Shown here one piece after another: positions 32,943 to 43,217 of a DNA stretch of 64,000 nt. Position numbers and translations under genes: made by a program. Where the stretch lies: positions 1 through 64,000 of the forward strand of contig NZ_LJSD01000011.1 in assembly GCF_001303895.1 (NCBI RefSeq). Direction: 5' to 3'. The stretch's first letter is position 1. The number at the start of each line of letters is the position of its first letter. The notes below the pieces were generated by a model. The model worked only from the letters and a program-made list of their open reading frames with translations, searched no databases and was not told where the DNA came from. This stretch comes from Mesorhizobium sp. 1M-11. GTDB lineage: Bacteria > Pseudomonadota > Alphaproteobacteria > Rhizobiales > Rhizobiaceae.

Positions 32943-35900
32943 CTACGCCACCAATTTCGCAAGCTGCGTTATGACAACTGCCGCTCCCGCCAAGCGCTTC
33001 TCTGCAGTCGGCCAGTCGCGGATAAAGACCACGCTTTGATCCGGCCTGATCTTGGCCAACGAGCCCTGCTCGCCGATGAACTTGACCAGCCCCACGGGAT
33101 TGGCGAATTCCTTCTTGCGGAACTGGATGACGACACCCTTCGGACCGGCGTCGAGCTTCTCGACATTGGCCTTGCGACACAGCGCCTTGATGAAGACGAT
33201 TTTCAACAGGTGCTTCACCTCTTCCGGCAGCGGGCCGAAGCGATCGATCAATTCGGCGCCGAAGGCGTCGATCTCCTCGGTCGTCTCCAGATCGCCAAGG
33301 CGCCTATAAAGAGCGAGCCTGAGCTGCAGGTCCGGTACGTAGCCTTCGGGGATCATGACGGCAGTGCCGACAGTGATCTGTGGCGACCAGCCGGTATCGG
33401 CCACCTCGCCGGAGTCCTTCACTTCCGCAACCGCCTCCTCCAACATCTGCTGGTAGAGTTCGAAACCGACTTCCTTGATGTGGCCTGACTGCTCCTCGCC
33501 AAGCAGATTGCCGGCGCCTCGGATGTCGAGGTCGTGGCTGGCGAGCTGGAATCCTGCCCCCAACGTATCGAGCGACTGCAGCACCTTGAGGCGACGGTCG
33601 GCCGTGTCGGTGAGCTTCTTGTTCGCCGGCAGCGAAAACAGCGCATAGGCGCGCACCTTAGAACGGCCGACGCGGCCACGCAGCTGATAGAGCTGGGCGA
33701 GACCGAACATGTCGGCGCGGTGCACGATCAACGTGTTGGCAGTCGGAATATCGAGACCGGACTCCACGATCGTGGTGGAGAGCAGCACGTCGTACTGGCC
33801 GTCATAGAAGGCGTTCATGATATCGTCGAGTTCGCCCGGCGGCATCTGGCCATGAGCCACGGCCACTTTGAGCTCCGGTACCTCGGCCTTGAGGAAATCG
33901 TGGATCTCGGAGAGATCCGAGATACGCGGCACGACATAGAATGAATGGCCGCCACGATAACGCTCACGCAGCAGTGTCTCGCGGATGACCAGCGGATCGA
34001 ACGGTGAAATGAAAGTGCGCACAGCCATGCGGTCCACCGGCGGCGTGGCTATCAGCGACAGCTCGCGCACGCCCGTCAGAGCCAGTTGCAACGTGCGCGG
34101 GATCGGCGTCGCCGACAGCGTCAGCACATGCACGTCGCTCTTCAGTTCCTTCAGCCGCTCCTTGTGCTTGACGCCGAAATGCTGCTCCTCGTCGATGATT
34201 AACAGACCAAGGCTCTTGAAGGAGATGGAGGAACCCAGCAGCGCATGGGTACCGACGACGATGTCGACCGTACCGTCGGCGACACCCTTCTTGGTTTCGG
34301 CCAGCTCCTTGGCGCCGACAAGCCGGGAGGCCTGACGCACGCGGATCGGCAGACCTGAGAAGCGCTGTGAGAAAGTCTTGAAATGCTGGCGCGACAGAAG
34401 TGTGGTCGGCACCACCACAGCCACCTGGAAACCTTCCATGGCTGCGATGAAGGCGGCACGCAGTGCCACTTCGGTCTTGCCGAAGCCGACGTCGCCACAG
34501 ATCAGGCGGTCCATCGGCCGGCCGGCGGAAAGATCGTCAGTGACCGCGTCGATCGCCGACTGCTGGTCGTCGGTCTCCTCGTAGGGGAAACGCGCGGCGA
34601 ATTCGCCATAGAGCCCGTCTGCCGGCACCATGCTCGGCGCGGCCCGCATCTGGCGCTCGGCGGCGATGCGGATCAACTGGCCGGCCATGTCGAGCAGGCG
34701 GCGCTTCAGCCGCGCCTTACGCGCCTGCCAGGCTCCGCCGCCCAGCTTGTCGAGCGTGGCTTCCGCCGAATCCGAACCGTAGCGGGACAAAAGCTCGATG
34801 TTTTCGACAGGCAGGAAGAGCCGGTCGTCGCCAGCATAGCGAATTTCCAGGCAATCGTGCGGTGCGCCTGCGGCCTCGATGGTTTTCAGGCCGACGAAGC
34901 GGCCGATGCCGTGATCGGCATGGACGACGATGTCGCCATGCGACAGCGAGGCGGCCTCGGCAATGAAATCGGCGGCCCGCTTCTTGCGCTTGGAGCGGCG
35001 CACCAGCCGGTCACCCAGAATGTCCTGTTCGGCGACGACAACCAGAGTGTCGGTCTCGAAGCCGGTTTCCAAGGGTAGCACAGCAAGACCAGCCTCGCCC
35101 GGCGACAGCTTTTCCGCCTCTGCCAGCGACGCGACTTGCTTGATGTTGCCGAGATGGTGTTCAGCCAGAATCTGACCGAGCCGATCGAGCGAGCCTTCGG
35201 TCCAACCGGCAACGATGACGCGGCGCTTGGCGGCACGCTCCTCGGCGATGTGTTTCACCGCCACGTCAAAAACATTGGCATTGGGGTCGGCGCGTTCTTC
35301 GGCGAAGGAGCGGCCGGCGCGTGAGCCGGCGTGAAAAACCTTGCGGCCGCCGGCGTCCGGCGCATCAAAGGGCGTGAGTTCGATCTGCTCACGCGCTCCA
35401 GTTGCCGCCTTCACATCGTCGGGCGTCAAATACATCAGTGCTGGAGCCACCGGCTTGTAAGGCACTGCATCCTTGAGTGCGGCATCGGCTTGTTTGCGCC
35501 GCGCCTCGTAGTGATCGAGGATGAGATCGTGCCGTTCGGTCAGCGCCTCATGCGCAAGGTGATCGAACACCACCGGCGCGTCCGGCAGATAATCGAACAC
35601 CGTTTCCAGCCGCTCGTAGAAGAATGGCAGCCAGTGTTCCATACCGGCAAAGCGGCGCCCTTCGGAGACTGCCGCATAAAGCCCATCGTCTCGCGACGGC
35701 GCGCCGAAAGCCTCGATATAGGAGCGGCGGAACCGGCTGATGGCTTCGGCAGTCAATGCCACTTCGCTCATCGCCTGCAGCGTCATCGACTTGCGCTGGC
35801 CGGTGGTGCGCTGGCTGGCGACATCGAAGCTGCGTATCGATTCTAGCGTATCGCCGAAGAAGTCGAGGCGCAGGCCCTCGCTCCAGCCGGGAGCATAGAG

Positions 35901-36431
35901 ATCGAGGATGCCACCGCGTACGGCGAATTCACCGACATCGCGCACCGTCGGCACGCGCTCGAAGGCGGAATTCTCGAGCCGCGAAATCAGCTTGTTCATG
36001 TCGACCTGGTTGCCGGGTCTGGCATGGAAAGTCTGACCTTCCAGCAATTCAGCAGGCGGCATGCGCTGCAACAGCGCATTGACGGTGGTCAGCACGATGG
36101 CGCGGTGCGGCTTCCTGGCCAGGGCGATCATCGCCGCCAGCGCATCCAATCGCCGGGCGGCTGCATCGGAGCCCGGCGAAACGCGGTCATAGGGCAAGCA
36201 GTCCCAGGCTGGCAGCTCCAACACGGGCAAGCCAGGCGCGGCAAAGGCAAGCGCCTCGACGATGGCCGGCAGGCGTTGGCCGTCCCGAGCGACGAACAGC
36301 AACGGTCCATCCGCCGCGATTTCACTTGCCGCCCGCACCAACGCGAAGGCTTCGAAGCCGTCGGCAACGCCATCGACGATATAGGAGGCGACGCGGCCCT
36401 TGGGCAGGCCGATTTTGGGAATCAGACTCAT
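32943..36431 (-). CDS. mfd: Transcription-repair coupling factor
   Basis: A 1162-residue DNA translocase that removes stalled RNA polymerase and recruits UvrA. It has an N-terminal UvrB-homology region, a CarD-like RNA polymerase-interacting domain (GDIVVHADHGIGRFVGLKTI), then the two RecA-like translocase lobes, with Walker A GDVGFGKTEVALRAAF, DEEQHFGVKHKERLKEL and QLRGRVGRSKVRAYAL. A C-terminal TRCF domain follows. Start MSLIPKIGLPKG at 36431 was chosen; the longer frame to 36518 runs into sdhE. It lies seven bases after the sdhE stop, so both are one operon divergent from recG. Confidence 0.98.
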   Translation of the reverse strand: MSLIPKIGLPKGRVASYIVDGVADGFEAFALVRAASEIAADGPLLFVARDGQRLPAIVEALAFAAPGLPVLELPAWDCLPYDRVSPGSDAAARRLDALAAMIALARKPHRAIVLTTVNALLQRMPPAELLEGQTFHARPGNQVDMNKLISRLENSAFERVPTVRDVGEFAVRGGILDLYAPGWSEGLRLDFFGDTLESIRSFDVASQRTTGQRKSMTLQAMSEVALTAEAISRFRRSYIEAFGAPSRDDGLYAAVSEGRRFAGMEHWLPFFYERLETVFDYLPDAPVVFDHLAHEALTERHDLILDHYEARRKQADAALKDAVPYKPVAPALMYLTPDDVKAATGAREQIELTPFDAPDAGGRKVFHAGSRAGRSFAEERADPNANVFDVAVKHIAEERAAKRRVIVAGWTEGSLDRLGQILAEHHLGNIKQVASLAEAEKLSPGEAGLAVLPLETGFETDTLVVVAEQDILGDRLVRRSKRKKRAADFIAEAASLSHGDIVVHADHGIGRFVGLKTIEAAGAPHDCLEIRYAGDDRLFLPVENIELLSRYGSDSAEATLDKLGGGAWQARKARLKRRLLDMAGQLIRIAAERQMRAAPSMVPADGLYGEFAARFPYEETDDQQSAIDAVTDDLSAGRPMDRLICGDVGFGKTEVALRAAFIAAMEGFQVAVVVPTTLLSRQHFKTFSQRFSGLPIRVRQASRLVGAKELAETKKGVADGTVDIVVGTHALLGSSISFKSLGLLIIDEEQHFGVKHKERLKELKSDVHVLTLSATPIPRTLQLALTGVRELSLIATPPVDRMAVRTFISPFDPLVIRETLLRERYRGGHSFYVVPRISDLSEIHDFLKAEVPELKVAVAHGQMPPGELDDIMNAFYDGQYDVLLSTTIVESGLDIPTANTLIVHRADMFGLAQLYQLRGRVGRSKVRAYALFSLPANKKLTDTADRRLKVLQSLDTLGAGFQLASHDLDIRGAGNLLGEEQSGHIKEVGFELYQQMLEEAVAEVKDSGEVADTGWSPQITVGTAVMIPEGYVPDLQLRLALYRRLGDLETTEEIDAFGAELIDRFGPLPEEVKHLLKIVFIKALCRKANVEKLDAGPKGVVIQFRKKEFANPVGLVKFIGEQGSLAKIRPDQSVVFIRDWPTAEKRLAGAAVVITQLAKLVA

Positions 36432-36438
36432 TGTCGTT

Positions 36439-36756
36439 TCAGAATTCGAGCGTTTGGCGCGACGCCAGGATTTTTTGCAGGATCGGCAAGCCGATGTCAC
36501 CGGGAACCGGCTCGCCACCGGTCAGCCAGGGCATCAGCACCGTGTCGGGGATTTCGAGGAGCCTTTCATATTGGTCGATCTCGTCGGCGGTCAAGCCGCC
36601 GATCTCGCGCTCCGCGAAGTTGCCAAGAATGAGATCCATCTCGCGCATGCCACGATGCCAGGAGCGGAACAGGAGTTTCTTGCGGTGCGGATCCAGCTCA
36701 TTGTTCGCCAATCTTGCGTTCGCCAGCCTTGCGTTCGATTGTGTCGTTACGGTCAT
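36439..36756 (-). CDS. sdhE: FAD assembly factor SdhE (DUF339)
   Basis: A 105-residue cytoplasmic protein that helps insert covalent FAD into succinate dehydrogenase. It carries the signature RGMREMDLILGNFAERE (the RGxxE motif that binds the flavoprotein) and QYERLLEIPDTVLMPWLTG. The N-terminal extension contains a tandem duplicated ARLAN (residues 9-19), from a 15-bp repeat at about 36708-36737. Start ATG at 36756 was chosen to open this extension; the core begins about residue 20. It lies head-to-head with recG and just upstream of mfd. Confidence 0.95.
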   Translation of the reverse strand: MTVTTQSNARLANARLANNELDPHRKKLLFRSWHRGMREMDLILGNFAEREIGGLTADEIDQYERLLEIPDTVLMPWLTGGEPVPGDIGLPILQKILASRQTLEF

Positions 36757-36849
36757 GGCGGCGGCATCCCTCACTTGCAGGGCGCATATAGCGTGGATAG
36801 CCGGCGGTGTCAGCCTTGCAACAGTCTGATCAGGCCATAAGCTGACAGG

Positions 36850-38958
36850 ATGCGCCCTTCCCTGCTCGATCCGCTGTTCTCGCCCATCACCACGCTCGCC
36901 GGCGTCGGATCGAAAGTCGCTGCGCTGATCGAGCGGGTGTTGCCGGTCGATCTCGGCGACCGGGAAGCGCGCGTCGGCGATCTTCTGTTCGTATTGCCCA
37001 ATTCGGTTATCGATCGGCGCAACCGGCCAGGCATCGCTTATGCGGCGGAAGGTGCGATCGTTACGCTGGAGGTGCGCATCGACCGTCACCAGCCACCGCC
37101 ACGCGGCAACAGATCGGTGCCTTACCGGGTCTACGCCCATGACGATACCGGTGAAATCACACTGACTTTCTTCCATGCTCACGCCAGCTATCTTGAAAAA
37201 GCAATGCCCGAAGGCGAGCAGGTGGTGGTGTCCGGCCGCATGGAATGGTTCAACGGCCGGCCGAGCATGGTGCACCCCGACCATATCGCGCTGGCAAGTG
37301 AAGCAGGCAACCTTCCGCTGGTCGAGCCGGTCTATCCTCTCACCGCCGGCCTGTCCTCGAAAGTGCTGCGCCGTGCCATCGGCCAGGCACTGGGGCGTGT
37401 GCCCGCACTCTTGGAATGGCAGGACGCCACGTTCATGCGGCGTCATACCTTCCCATCCTTCGCGGCGGCGCTCGGCAGGGTGCACAATCCGGAAAGCCCG
37501 CTCGACGCCCAACCCGAAAATGCTTCCTGGCGCAGGCTCGCCTATGATGAATTCCTTGCTGGCCAGGTGTCGCTCGCGCTCGTGCGAGCGCGCATCCGCA
37601 AGCTGTCGGGCCGACCGCTGAGCGGCGACGGCGCAATCATCGAGCGGTTGCGAGCGGCGCTGCCGTATTCGCTGACAGGTTCGCAGGAAACCGCGCTCGC
37701 CGAAATCCTCGCCGATCTCGAAATACCGGAGCGCATGCTGCGGCTGCTGCAGGGCGATGTCGGCTCCGGCAAAACGGTGGTGGCACTGCTGGCCATGGCG
37801 CGCGCGGTCGAGGCAGGCGGCCAGGCAGCGCTGATGGCGCCAACCGAAATCCTGGCGCGCCAGCATCTTGCCACGATTGCGCCGCTTGCCGAGAAAGCGG
37901 GGCTCACAACCGCTATCCTAACTGGCCGCGAAAAGGGTCGCGAGCGAGCGGATACGCTGGCCGGACTGGCCGACGGTTCGATCGACATCGTCGTGGGCAC
38001 ACATGCGCTGTTCCAGGAAACCGTGTCGTTCAAGAACCTGGTCTTCGCAGTGATCGACGAACAGCATCGTTTCGGCGTGCACCAACGGCTCGCCATCACC
38101 GCCAAGGGTGACGCACCCGATATGCTGGTGATGACGGCGACGCCGATCCCGCGCACGCTGGTGCTGACCGCCTTCGGCGACATGGACGTGTCGAAGCTCA
38201 CCGAAAAGCCGGCAGGACGGCAGCCGATCCGCACCGTTACCTTGCCGCTGGAACGACTGGAGGAACTGGTCGGCCGTATCCGCGACGCAGTGGCGGAAGG
38301 CCAGAAGATCTACTGGATATGCCCGCTGGTGGAAGAATCGGAAGAGATCAAGCTGATGTCGGCGGAGGATCGTTTTGCCTCGCTCAAACCGGTGTTCGGC
38401 GACCGGATCGGGCTGGTGCATGGCCGCATGAAAGGCGTCGAGAAAGACGAGGCCATGCGTGCCTTCAAGGATGGCGAGACACGTGTGCTGATTGCCACCA
38501 CGGTCATCGAGGTGGGTGTCGACGTGCCGGACGCCACCATCATCGTGATCGAGCATGCCGAACGCTTCGGCCTCGCCCAGTTGCACCAGTTGCGCGGCCG
38601 CGTCGGGCGCGGCTCGAAACCGTCGAGCTGCGTGCTGCTCTACAAGGATCCGCTCGGCGAGACGGCGAAGCGCAGGCTTTCGGTGATGCGCGAGACGGAG
38701 GATGGCTTCGTCATCGCCGAAGAGGATTTGAAGCTGCGCGGCGAAGGCGAGCTTCTCGGCACGCGTCAGTCAGGCACGCCGGGTTTCCAGGTGGCGCGCA
38801 TCGACGCTCATGCCGATCTGCTGGAGGCCGCGCGCGACGATGCCAGACTGATCCTTTCGCGCGATCCGGAACTGCAGGGCGAACGTGGCGAGGCGCTGAG
38901 GCTGCTGCTTTATTTGTTTGGGCGTGACGAGGCGGTACGGCTCTTGCGAGCCGGCTGA
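36850..38958 (+). CDS. recG: ATP-dependent DNA helicase RecG
   Basis: A 702-residue helicase that reverses stalled replication forks and migrates branched DNA. The N-terminal wedge/OB domain (DPLFSPITTLAGVGSKVAAL; DDTGEITLTFFHAHASYLEK) recognises the junction. The motor carries Walker A GDVGSGKTVVALLAMA, DEQHRFGVHQRL, TATPIPRTL, and the QLRGRVGRGSKPS motif. Length is normal. Its 3' end overlaps the convergent DUF502 gene by 49 bases. Divergent sdhE-mfd shares its 93-base promoter gap. Confidence 0.98.
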   Translation: MRPSLLDPLFSPITTLAGVGSKVAALIERVLPVDLGDREARVGDLLFVLPNSVIDRRNRPGIAYAAEGAIVTLEVRIDRHQPPPRGNRSVPYRVYAHDDTGEITLTFFHAHASYLEKAMPEGEQVVVSGRMEWFNGRPSMVHPDHIALASEAGNLPLVEPVYPLTAGLSSKVLRRAIGQALGRVPALLEWQDATFMRRHTFPSFAAALGRVHNPESPLDAQPENASWRRLAYDEFLAGQVSLALVRARIRKLSGRPLSGDGAIIERLRAALPYSLTGSQETALAEILADLEIPERMLRLLQGDVGSGKTVVALLAMARAVEAGGQAALMAPTEILARQHLATIAPLAEKAGLTTAILTGREKGRERADTLAGLADGSIDIVVGTHALFQETVSFKNLVFAVIDEQHRFGVHQRLAITAKGDAPDMLVMTATPIPRTLVLTAFGDMDVSKLTEKPAGRQPIRTVTLPLERLEELVGRIRDAVAEGQKIYWICPLVEESEEIKLMSAEDRFASLKPVFGDRIGLVHGRMKGVEKDEAMRAFKDGETRVLIATTVIEVGVDVPDATIIVIEHAERFGLAQLHQLRGRVGRGSKPSSCVLLYKDPLGETAKRRLSVMRETEDGFVIAEEDLKLRGEGELLGTRQSGTPGFQVARIDAHADLLEAARDDARLILSRDPELQGERGEALRLLLYLFGRDEAVRLLRAG

Positions 38959-39662
38959 GGCAAGGTACCGGCAGGCGGATTGCCGAGATCGATAAGCCCG
39001 CCATCCGGTCCCTTGACCTTTTTCCTGGGATCTGGCGCGACAAGGCCGGCCGAGACGATGAGACGGGCGCCCTCCTCGATGGTCATATCCAGCATGACGA
39101 TCTCGGATTTGCGGACATACATCAGAAAGCCGGTGGTCGGGTTCGGCGTACACGGCATGAACACGCCCATCAGCGGATCGCCCTCGACATCGAGCTTCTC
39201 GTTGATTTCGGTGTGCTTTTCGCCGGCGACGAAGACCAGCGACCAGACATCCTTGCGCGGATATTCGACCAACCCCACCTGCCGGAACATCTCGCTCTTG
39301 TTCGAAAGAACGGTCTCGAAGATCTGCTTCAGCGAACCGTAGATGCCGCGCACCAGCGGCATACGCCCGAGCAGGCGTTCGCCAAAGGTGACGATGGCGC
39401 GACCGACGATGTTGGCGGCAAGGAAGCCGATCAACGTGATCAGCACCAGCGCCACGATGAGACCAAAACCGGGAACCGGAAACGGTAGATAGGTGTCGGG
39501 ATTGTAGCGCCACGGAATATAAGGTTTGACCCAGGAATCGACCCAGCCGATGAAAGACCAAGCAATATAAGCGGTGATCGCCAAAGGTGCGCAGACGACA
39601 AAACCGGCGAGGAAATAGTTCCTCAGCCGGGTTATCGCTGACGTTTTGGGTGTATCCGACAT
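38910..39662 (-). CDS. DUF502 membrane protein
   Basis: A protein of about 250 residues with two membrane segments: AGFVVCAPLAITAYIAWSFI (about 22-41) and FGLIVALVLITLIGFLAANI (66-85). Then comes the DUF502 core, with IPLVRGIYGSLKQIFET-type RGIYGSLKQIFE, the VEYPRKDVWSLVFVAG strand, and FMPCTPNPTTGFLMYVRKSE, followed by MTIEEGARLIVSAGLV. Family function is unknown. Start MSDTPKTSA at 39662 was chosen. Its stop lies 49 bases inside recG, a convergent overlap. Same-strand glmS lies upstream, with repeat 39738-39786 between. Confidence 0.94.
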   Translation of the reverse strand: MSDTPKTSAITRLRNYFLAGFVVCAPLAITAYIAWSFIGWVDSWVKPYIPWRYNPDTYLPFPVPGFGLIVALVLITLIGFLAANIVGRAIVTFGERLLGRMPLVRGIYGSLKQIFETVLSNKSEMFRQVGLVEYPRKDVWSLVFVAGEKHTEINEKLDVEGDPLMGVFMPCTPNPTTGFLMYVRKSEIVMLDMTIEEGARLIVSAGLVAPDPRKKVKGPDGGLIDLGNPPAGTLPQPARKSRTASSRPNK

Positions 39663-39737
39663 TCCAAGCCCTAAGATTGTGCGCCGCACCTACCTTAGAG
39701 CATCAACACGAATGGGCGACAATCTGACTTTCGATTG

Positions 39738-39786
39738 GAGCATGATCTTTTCCGAAAACCGGTTCCCACTTTTTGGGATCATGCTC
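39738..39786. repeat. Palindromic intergenic repeat between DUF502 and glmS
   Basis: GAGCATGATC (39738-39747) and its inverse GATCATGCTC (39777-39786) frame TTTTCCGAAAACCGGTTCCC and ACTTTTTGG. It shares the CTTTCCGAAAACCG core with repeats A-C. Probably a shorter member of the same Mesorhizobium-type repeat family (recollection). It could also terminate glmS transcripts. Confidence 0.8.
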
Positions 39787-39805
39787 TATCGCGACAGTCC
39801 GCCTG

Positions 39806-41629
39806 TCACTCCACCGTGACAGATTTGGCCAGGTTGCGCGGCTGGTCAACGTCGGTGCCCATGAACACGGCCGTGAAATAGGCCAGCATCTGGACGGGCA
39901 GCGCGTAGAGGATCGGCGCAATGATCTCCGGAACGTCCGGCAGCACGATGGTATCGATGGTCTTCACGGTAGACTTCTCGGCACCTTTCTTGTCGGTGAT
40001 CAAGATGATCTTGCCACCTCGTGCGGCCACTTCCTGCATGTTCGAGACGGTCTTCTCGAAGATACGGTCGTGCGGCGCGATGACGACGACAGGCATGTTT
40101 TCGTCGATCAGTGCGATCGGCCCATGCTTGAGCTCGCCAGCCGCATAACCTTCGGCGTGGATGTAGGACAATTCCTTGAGCTTCAGCGCACCCTCGAGCG
40201 CCAGTGGGAAATTGGTGTCCCGACCGAGATAAAGTACGTCACGGTGATGGGCGAGATCGCGCGAGACCTTCTCGATCTGCTCCTCCAGCTTGATGACCTG
40301 GCTGGCCAGACGCGGTGCCTCGGCAAGCTGCTTGACCAGTCTCGCCTCGTCATCGGGCGAGATATGGCCACGAGCAACGCCGGCGCGCACGGCAAGTGCG
40401 GCCATCACGGAAAGCTGGCAGGTGAAAGCCTTGGTCGAGGCGACACCGATCTCCGGTCCCGCCAGGATCGGCAGCACGACATCGGCTTCGCGCGCCATGG
40501 TCGATTCACGCACATTGACGACGACGCCGATCGGCACGCCTTCCTTGCGGCAGTAGCGCAGCGAGGCCAGCGTGTCGGCGGTCTCGCCCGATTGGGAAAT
40601 GAAGAGTGCGGCGCTGTTCTTTGACAGCGGCATTTCGCGGTAGCGGAATTCCGAGGCAATATCGATGTCCACCGGCAAGCGCGCGAGACGCTCGAACCAG
40701 TATTTGCCGACCAGACCCGCGAGATAGGCGGTGCCGCAGGCCGAGATCGCGATACGATCGATCTTGGCGAAATCCCAAGGCAACTCCAGCGTCTTGGCCT
40801 TGCCGTTGGTGAAATCGATATAGTTTCCGAGCGTGTGGGAGATGACTTCCGGCTGCTCGTGGATTTCCTTATGCATGAAGTGGCGGTGATTGCCCTTGTC
40901 GACCAGGAACGAGGTGCCGATCGACTGCTGGCGTTTGCGCTCTACCTTCTTGCCATCCATGTCGAAGATGGTGATCTCGTTGCGACGCACCACCGCCCAA
41001 TCGCCATCTTCGAGATAGGTGATGGAATTGGTGAACGGAGCCAGCGCGATGGCATCCGAACCCAGATACATCTCGCCCTCGCCATGGCCGACGGCGAGCG
41101 GCGGGCCGTTGCGGGCGCCGACGATCAGGTCTTCGTCACCCTTGAACATGATGGCGAGTGCGAAAGCGCCCTCAAGGCGCTTCAGTGCGTTGTGAGCGGC
41201 CTCCACCGGCTTGGCGCCGCGCGCCATTTCGCGCGAAACCAGATGAGCGACCACCTCGGTGTCGGTCTGCGAGGAGAACTCATAGCCGTCAGCCGAAAGC
41301 TCGGTGCGCAGCTCGGCAAAATTCTCGATGATGCCGTTGTGGACGATCGCGACGCCATTGGAGAAATGCGGATGCGCGTTGGTTTCGTTGGGGACGCCGT
41401 GCGTAGCCCAGCGGGTGTGGCCGATGCCGATTGTGCCATCGAGCGGCTCTGCCTGCAGCCGGCGCTCCAGATTGACCAGCTTGCCCTCGGCGCGGCGGCG
41501 CGACAGCTCGCCATGTTCGATCGTGGCGACGCCCGCTGAATCGTAGCCGCGGTATTCCAGCCGCTTCAGCGCATCGACGATCAGCGGCGCAACCGGCGAA
41601 TGGCCGACAATTCCAACAATTCCGCACAT
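39806..41629 (-). CDS. glmS: Glutamine-fructose-6-phosphate aminotransferase (isomerizing)
   Basis: A 607-residue cytoplasmic enzyme giving glucosamine-6-phosphate, the first step to UDP-GlcNAc for peptidoglycan and LPS. The N-terminal nucleophile is Cys2 (MCGIVGIVGHS, Cys exposed after Met removal). The glutaminase half includes HTRWATHGVPNETNAHP and NGIIENF. Two SIS sugar-isomerase domains follow (ISACGTAYLAGLVGKYW; SQSGETADTLASL), and the C-terminus is DQPRNLAKSVTVE. Same strand and 157 bases after glmU, its pathway partner. I saw no glmS ribozyme in the gap, as expected for this phylum. Confidence 0.98.
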   Translation of the reverse strand: MCGIVGIVGHSPVAPLIVDALKRLEYRGYDSAGVATIEHGELSRRRAEGKLVNLERRLQAEPLDGTIGIGHTRWATHGVPNETNAHPHFSNGVAIVHNGIIENFAELRTELSADGYEFSSQTDTEVVAHLVSREMARGAKPVEAAHNALKRLEGAFALAIMFKGDEDLIVGARNGPPLAVGHGEGEMYLGSDAIALAPFTNSITYLEDGDWAVVRRNEITIFDMDGKKVERKRQQSIGTSFLVDKGNHRHFMHKEIHEQPEVISHTLGNYIDFTNGKAKTLELPWDFAKIDRIAISACGTAYLAGLVGKYWFERLARLPVDIDIASEFRYREMPLSKNSAALFISQSGETADTLASLRYCRKEGVPIGVVVNVRESTMAREADVVLPILAGPEIGVASTKAFTCQLSVMAALAVRAGVARGHISPDDEARLVKQLAEAPRLASQVIKLEEQIEKVSRDLAHHRDVLYLGRDTNFPLALEGALKLKELSYIHAEGYAAGELKHGPIALIDENMPVVVIAPHDRIFEKTVSNMQEVAARGGKIILITDKKGAEKSTVKTIDTIVLPDVPEIIAPILYALPVQMLAYFTAVFMGTDVDQPRNLAKSVTVE

Positions 41630-41786
41630 AAAAGCAGCCCCGATTCCTCTTGGCGATCACCCGGCCGCTGTTTAGTCGACCGCTGCCACCCACGACAATC
41701 ACATTGCGTTTCGTCCAGTCTTTTGACTTAGACCCGTCCGGCGCCTCGTATGACAGGCTTTCCATCAAGTCCAGTAGAAGAACTTT

Positions 41787-43136
41787 CTATTTCTTGGCAG
41801 CAGAAGCGCGCCGCTCGCGCAGTTCCTTGCCTTTTCCAGGCAAGGTTTTCTGGCGTGCACGACCGAAAGCCAAAGCATCTTCCGGGACATCTTCGGTGAT
41901 GACACTTCCCGAAGCGATGTAGGCGCCATCGCCAAGCTTGATCGGCGCCACCAGCGACGAGTTGGAGCCTACGAAAGCACCTGCGCCGATATCGGTGAAG
42001 AATTTCGAGTAGCCGTCATAATTGCAGGTGATGGTACCAGCACCGATGTTGGCGCCAGCGCCGATGCGCGCGTCGCCGATATAGGTCAGATGGTTGACCT
42101 TGGCACCGGCCTCGATCCTGGCGTTCTTGACCTCGACGAAGTTGCCGACCTTGGCCTTGGCCGCGAGGTCGGAGCCTGGCCTTAGACGAGCATAAGGGCC
42201 GATATCGGCATTGGCTGCAATGGTAGCGCCTTCCAGGTGGCTGAAGGCGTGGATTTTTACGCCATCGGCGATCTTCACACCGGGACCGAAGAAGACATTG
42301 GGTTCGACCACCGTATCTTGGCCGACTTCAGTGTCATACGAGAAATAGACTGTCTCCGGTGCGATCAGCGTAACGCCGGAAAGCATGGCCTCACGGCGCC
42401 GGCGCTTCTGCCAGATGGCCTCGGCCTCGGCGAGCTCGGCGCGGTTGTTGATGCCGAGCGCGTTCTCGTACCCTGCCTCGGTTGCGACAACCTCCAGCCC
42501 CCTGGCGTTTGCGATCTCGACGATATCGGTCAGATAGTACTCTCCCTTGGCATTGGCGTTTCCGACACCGTCCAGCAGATCAAGCGCATACTTGCCGGAG
42601 ACTGCCATCATGCCGGCATTGCAGAAACCGATCTTGCGCTCCTCGTCGGTGCAATCCTTTTCCTCGCGGATCGCGGTGAGCTTGCCGCCCTTTTCGATGA
42701 GCCGGCCATAGCCTGCCGGGCTAGGCGGGCGGAAGCCGATGACCACGACGGCGGCTCCCTCCGCAAGCTTGGCTCGCGCCGCGCCGAGAGCAGCGGCGTC
42801 GATCAGCGGCGTATCGCCAAACATGACGAGGATGTCGTCATACCCCTTGGCCATGGCATCGCGTGCAGCCAGCACGGCATGCGCCGTGCCCAGGCGCTGC
42901 TCCTGCACGAACGTTCCGGCGTGCGGTGCGAACTTTTCGGCCGCCTTGCGCATCTCGTCGGCGCCATGGCCGATGACCAAGGCAACATCCGTCGCACCAG
43001 CGATTTCGGCAGCCTTCACCACATGCGCCACCATCGGCAGACCGGCAATCCGATGCAGGACTTTCGGCAGCGCGCTTTTCATGCGCGTGCCTTCGCCGGC
43101 GGCGAGGATGATGGACAGACAGGTTCTGGATGTCAT
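41787..43136 (-). CDS. glmU: Bifunctional UDP-GlcNAc pyrophosphorylase / glucosamine-1-P acetyltransferase
   Basis: A 449-residue enzyme that acetylates glucosamine-1-phosphate and couples it to UMP, finishing UDP-GlcNAc. The N-terminal pyrophosphorylase domain has [18 protein letters not shown] (residues 11-28). The C-terminal left-handed beta helix is visible as hexapeptide repeats ([27 protein letters not shown] and [20 protein letters not shown]). The catalytic His lies within [11 protein letters not shown]. Length is normal. Neighbour glmS supplies its substrate pathway. Confidence 0.98.
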   Translation of the reverse strand: MTSRTCLSIILAAGEGTRMKSALPKVLHRIAGLPMVAHVVKAAEIAGATDVALVIGHGADEMRKAAEKFAPHAGTFVQEQRLGTAHAVLAARDAMAKGYDDILVMFGDTPLIDAAALGAARAKLAEGAAVVVIGFRPPSPAGYGRLIEKGGKLTAIREEKDCTDEERKIGFCNAGMMAVSGKYALDLLDGVGNANAKGEYYLTDIVEIANARGLEVVATEAGYENALGINNRAELAEAEAIWQKRRRREAMLSGVTLIAPETVYFSYDTEVGQDTVVEPNVFFGPGVKIADGVKIHAFSHLEGATIAANADIGPYARLRPGSDLAAKAKVGNFVEVKNARIEAGAKVNHLTYIGDARIGAGANIGAGTITCNYDGYSKFFTDIGAGAFVGSNSSLVAPIKLGDGAYIASGSVITEDVPEDALAFGRARQKTLPGKGKELRERRASAAKK

Positions 43137-43217
43137 GAGCAGCTACCGATGCGGGAAAGACGAAGGCGTTCTAGCATCGGCGCGTTATGGTACCAATATG
43201 GTTAAATTCCGGGCTTG

